A stretch of DNA of 64,000 nt from JACVRM01 sp963755085 (lineage in GTDB: Bacteria > Actinomycetota > Thermoleophilia > Gaiellales > Gaiellaceae), in the NCBI GenBank assembly GCA_963755085.1, contig CAVWIN010000011.1:1-64000 (forward strand), written 5' to 3'. A program made the position numbers and the translations under genes. The stretch's first letter is position 1. Every line of letters begins with the position of its first letter. Below are positions 61,317 to 64,000 of this stretch, piece after piece. A model generated the notes under the pieces. It was not told the DNA's origin. It saw only the letters and a program-made list of their open reading frames with translations, and made no database searches.

Positions 61317-62318
61317 GTGATCGTCGACGCGCACAACGACCTGCTGGCCGAGCTCGTTCACCGCGACGCGGAGGAGCAGCCGTTCGCCCGCTACTGGCGG
61401 CCGGAGCTCGACGCCGGCGGCGTCGGCCTCCAGGTCTGCGCGATCTACACCGCCGATGATGCCGACGACGCGCTCCGTTTCGGGCTCGCGCAGGCGGCCG
61501 CCTACCACCGCCTGCTCGCCGAGAGCCCGGACGTCGTCCCGGTGCTCGTCGCCGACGATCTCGAGCGCGACGGCCTTCAGGTGGTGCTTTCCGTCGAGGG
61601 CGCCGAGGTTTTCGCCGGCGACCCACAGCTCGCCCACGCCTACTGGGGGCTCGGCGCGCGGATGTTCTCGCTGACCTGGAACCACCGGAACCCGTTCGCC
61701 GACGGCCTCGGCGTCGAGGACGACCGCGGCCTGAGCGGGCTCGGCCGCGAGCTCGTCGACATCCTCGCCGGGCTCGGCGCCATGCTCGACCTCTCGCACG
61801 CGTCGCCGCGCACCTTCGACGCCGTGCTCGCCGCGGCGCCCGACGCGGCCGTGCTCGTCAGCCACGCCTGCTGCCGCGCCGTCCACGACACGCCGCGCAA
61901 CCTCTCGGACGAGCAGCTGCGCGCGATCGCCGCGCGCGGCGGAGTCGTCGGAATGATGGCGCTGCCGCTGACGGTCGACCCGGCCGCGCCCACCATCGAG
62001 CGCCTCGTCGACCACGTCGACCATGCAGTACAGGTGGCGGGCATCGATCACGTCGGCCTCGGCGGCGACTTCATCCGCCAGCTCGCCCAGGCGAAAAAGC
62101 TGACCGAGATGCGCGGCGGGCTGTTCCCGCCGGGCATGGCGGCCGACGCGGCCATCGAGGAGCTGGAGGGGCCTGCGGGCTACCCGGCGCTGGTGACCGC
62201 GCTCGAGCGCCGCGGCTACACGGGCGACCGGCTCGACGCGATCCTGCGCGAGAACTGGCTGCGCGTCTTCCGGGCTGCGCTCCCGTGCGCAAGCGAACCG
62301 GCTCGGCTCGCGTCTTGA
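61317..62318 (+). CDS. Membrane dipeptidase (renal dipeptidase family M19)
   Basis: GTG 61317: VIVDAHNDLLAELVHRDAEEQPFARYWRPELDAGGVGLQVCAIYTADD. Family metal ligands are present: HND (HxD), Glu in 'VLSVEGAEVF', His in 'LDLSHASPRTFDAVL', His in 'VLVSHACCRAVHDTPRNLSDEQLRAIAARGGVVGMM', and Asp in 'HVGLGGDFI'. 333 residues. It hydrolyses dipeptides, perhaps from peptidoglycan or D-amino-acid dipeptides. No signal peptide, so cytoplasmic here. An in-frame ATG at 61281 is possible but adds unconserved residues. Confidence 0.9.
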   Translation: MIVDAHNDLLAELVHRDAEEQPFARYWRPELDAGGVGLQVCAIYTADDADDALRFGLAQAAAYHRLLAESPDVVPVLVADDLERDGLQVVLSVEGAEVFAGDPQLAHAYWGLGARMFSLTWNHRNPFADGLGVEDDRGLSGLGRELVDILAGLGAMLDLSHASPRTFDAVLAAAPDAAVLVSHACCRAVHDTPRNLSDEQLRAIAARGGVVGMMALPLTVDPAAPTIERLVDHVDHAVQVAGIDHVGLGGDFIRQLAQAKKLTEMRGGLFPPGMAADAAIEELEGPAGYPALVTALERRGYTGDRLDAILRENWLRVFRAALPCASEPARLAS

Positions 62319-62325
62319 GGCCGAG

Positions 62326-64000
62326 ATGGTTCGTCTCCTAGTCATCGGCATCGCCCTCGTGGCGGCCGTCGGCGCCGCGGCCGCACCCCCGCCGGAGCCC
62401 GCGCTCGTCGCCTTCGTGAGCGACCAGGGCCTGCTCGAGGTCGGCGCGGACGCAGCCGGCCTCAAGCTCATGCGCGACGGCACCTGTCCCTCGACGGACC
62501 TGCCGCCCTGCTTCGGCGCCGAGGCGGCTGCCTGGTCGCCCGACGGGACGCGGCTCGCGGCCGTCGTCGCGTCGCGGCTCTACCTCTTCGACGCCGCGGG
62601 CGACCCGCCCGTGCTCGTCCCGACCGACACGCCGGTCAGCGGCAGCAGCCCGCCCGCCTGGTCGCCCGACGGGCGCCGGATCGCATACCTCGCGCACCAG
62701 GTGGTCGACGGGTTCGGCGCGCAAGACGACGTCGCTGTGGTGAACCTCGGCACCGGCGCCGTGCACCAGTTCACCACCGGGCAGCACGCGACCGACCCTG
62801 CCTGGTCGCCGGGACGCCAGATCGTCTACTCGAGCGTTATCCAGGACCGCTTCGAGCTCTTCGTCGTCGACCCCGACAGAGGCGTGACGCGCCAACTGAC
62901 GCAGAGCCAGCCCGGCGACGTGAACCGGCGCCCCTCGTGGTCGCCGGACGGGAGCCGAATCGCGTTCGTGCACATGAAGCAGATCGGCGACGACGCTGGG
63001 CACGGCCGGGTCGAGGTGATGGACGCGGCCGGCGGCCAGCCGCGTACCCTCTCCGACGCGCCGGTCTACGTCCTCGACGAGAAGGCGCCCGCCTGGTCGC
63101 CGGACGGCAGCGAGATCGCCTTCTCGACGTCGCTGAACGGCCGCCAGTCGCCGATCACGCAGATCGTCCTCGGCCGTGACCTCTACGTGGTCAAGGCCGA
63201 CGGCAGTGGCCAGCGCCGGCTGACGCAGAGCGCCGAGCGGAACGTCGCCGACCGCTACCCGACCTGGTCGGCGGACGGCCGCGCGCTGGCGTTCGACACC
63301 TCCGACCGCGACGCGGAGTCGGTCTCGAGCATCTACGCCGCGAACGCTGACGGCACCTGCGAGCACCGGATCGCCGAGGTGCACGGCCGGCGCCCCGCCT
63401 GGCAGCCGGGCGTGGCCACGGTGCCGTTCCAGTGCGCCGACCTCTCGCTCACGGCCGAGAGCCCGCGGGCGGTCAGCTCGACCGGCGACATCGTCGTCAC
63501 CCTGCTCAACGACGGCACCCAGCCGCTCACCGGCGTCACGCTCGCGGGCAGGAGCACGGCGGCGACGATCCTGTCCGCCAAGGGCTGCTCGGTCCGCGGC
63601 GGCGCGCTCGCGTGCGTGGTCGCCACGCTGGCGCCGGGCCAGAGCGTGGACGTCGACGTGCGCGTTGCGAGCGCGCTGGTCACGCAGGCGGTCGGGCTCG
63701 TCCTCGGCGGCTCGGTCACGTTCACCGGGCACGCCAACGAGAGCGAGCAGCTGCTCTCCGACAACGCGATCACGCTCGAGGTCCAGACGACGCGCTGCTC
63801 GACGGCGACCGCCGGCTCCGGCCGGGTCGCCGGGACGATCTTCGACGATCGCGTCTGCGGCCGGCGCGGCGCCGATGTGATCGAGCCGGGCGCGGGCAAG
63901 GACACCGTCGACGCGGGCGCCGGCAACGACGTCATCGACGTACGCGGCGGCAGCGTCGACATCGTCCACTGCGGCCCGGGCATCGACAAGGTACTCGCCG
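62326..64000 (+). CDS. Secreted TolB-like propeller with CARDB-like and RTX repeats (runs off window)
   Basis: ATG 62326: MVRLLVIGIALVAAVGAAAA, a signal peptide. It remains open to 64000 (558 residues so far). Residues 25-360 carry PD40/WD40-like repeats, each with 'AWSPDG': 'AAWSPDGTRLAAV', 'PAWSPDGRRIAYL', 'PSWSPDGSRIAFV', 'PAWSPDGSEIAFS', 'PTWSADGRALAFD'. Then a CARDB-like domain ('DLSLTAESPRAVSSTGDIVVTLLNDGTQPLTGVTL...LAPGQSVDVDVRV'). The end has RTX-like calcium repeats 'GTIFDDRVCGRRGADVIEPGAGKDTVDAGAGNDVIDVRGG'. Likely a calcium-folded surface protein; the mix of domains is unusual for TolB. Confidence 0.85.
   Translation, partial: MVRLLVIGIALVAAVGAAAAPPPEPALVAFVSDQGLLEVGADAAGLKLMRDGTCPSTDLPPCFGAEAAAWSPDGTRLAAVVASRLYLFDAAGDPPVLVPTDTPVSGSSPPAWSPDGRRIAYLAHQVVDGFGAQDDVAVVNLGTGAVHQFTTGQHATDPAWSPGRQIVYSSVIQDRFELFVVDPDRGVTRQLTQSQPGDVNRRPSWSPDGSRIAFVHMKQIGDDAGHGRVEVMDAAGGQPRTLSDAPVYVLDEKAPAWSPDGSEIAFSTSLNGRQSPITQIVLGRDLYVVKADGSGQRRLTQSAERNVADRYPTWSADGRALAFDTSDRDAESVSSIYAANADGTCEHRIAEVHGRRPAWQPGVATVPFQCADLSLTAESPRAVSSTGDIVVTLLNDGTQPLTGVTLAGRSTAATILSAKGCSVRGGALACVVATLAPGQSVDVDVRVASALVTQAVGLVLGGSVTFTGHANESEQLLSDNAITLEVQTTRCSTATAGSGRVAGTIFDDRVCGRRGADVIEPGAGKDTVDAGAGNDVIDVRGGSVDIVHCGPGIDKVLA

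Noticed and set aside
1..64000. CRISPR arrays, tRNA, rRNA, prophage or plasmid origin
   Set aside because: No regularly spaced repeats, no tRNA T-loop/CCA pattern in the gaps, and no phage or replication genes seen.

Overview
This is a 64 kb stretch of very GC-rich (about 70%), densely packed bacterial DNA. GTG and TTG starts are frequent and neighbouring genes often overlap by ATGA or GTGA. The gene content (a four-gene F420 block, an Rv1900c-type hydrolase/cyclase fusion, ABC-type glycan export, no plasmid or phage genes) suggests a chromosomal segment of an actinomycete, plausibly class Thermoleophilia. That assignment is inferred from gene content and composition; no rRNA, tRNA or CRISPR was seen.

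Region 1 (about 1-40.6 kb) is one large surface-polysaccharide locus. It holds a polyprenyl-phosphate sugar transferase (initiation), sugar-nucleotide enzymes (two GDP-mannose-dehydratase-like SDRs, a GDP-fucose-synthase-like SDR, a third SDR without the usual catalytic residues, two DegT aminotransferases), many GT2 and GT4 glycosyltransferases, a DPM1-like GT with a DUF2304 partner, two tandem GT-C membrane proteins, several methyltransferases and two Wzm/Wzt ABC exporters. The parts fit assembly of a 6-deoxy- or amino-sugar polymer on a lipid carrier, methylation or capping, and ABC export. An IS630-family element sits at 4977-6136. The haem gene hemE lies unexpectedly between the second Wzm and second Wzt.

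Region 2 (about 40.6-48.4 kb) is housekeeping: a PolX-like protein whose polymerase active site looks lost while its PHP domain is intact, the F420 block cofC-cofD-npdG-cofE, a methyltransferase, a degenerate metallo-beta-lactamase-fold protein and a GlcD-like FAD oxidase.

Region 3 (about 48.4-64 kb) is a mixed regulatory and envelope region: a MarR regulator with clear operator palindromes, a secreted beta-propeller, a cyclic-nucleotide-binding protein, a DEAD-box helicase with a hairpin over its ribosome binding site, two class III cyclases tail to tail, cupins, an L,D-transpeptidase, a secreted esterase, an IS5-like element set among REP-like palindromes, a membrane dipeptidase and the start of a TolB-like/RTX protein that runs off the window.

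Many genes in the first 41 kb, and a few later, read through only by joining two or three frames, usually by one-base steps. I annotate these as single genes and treat most steps as probable sequence errors. Coordinates span the reconstructed gene.
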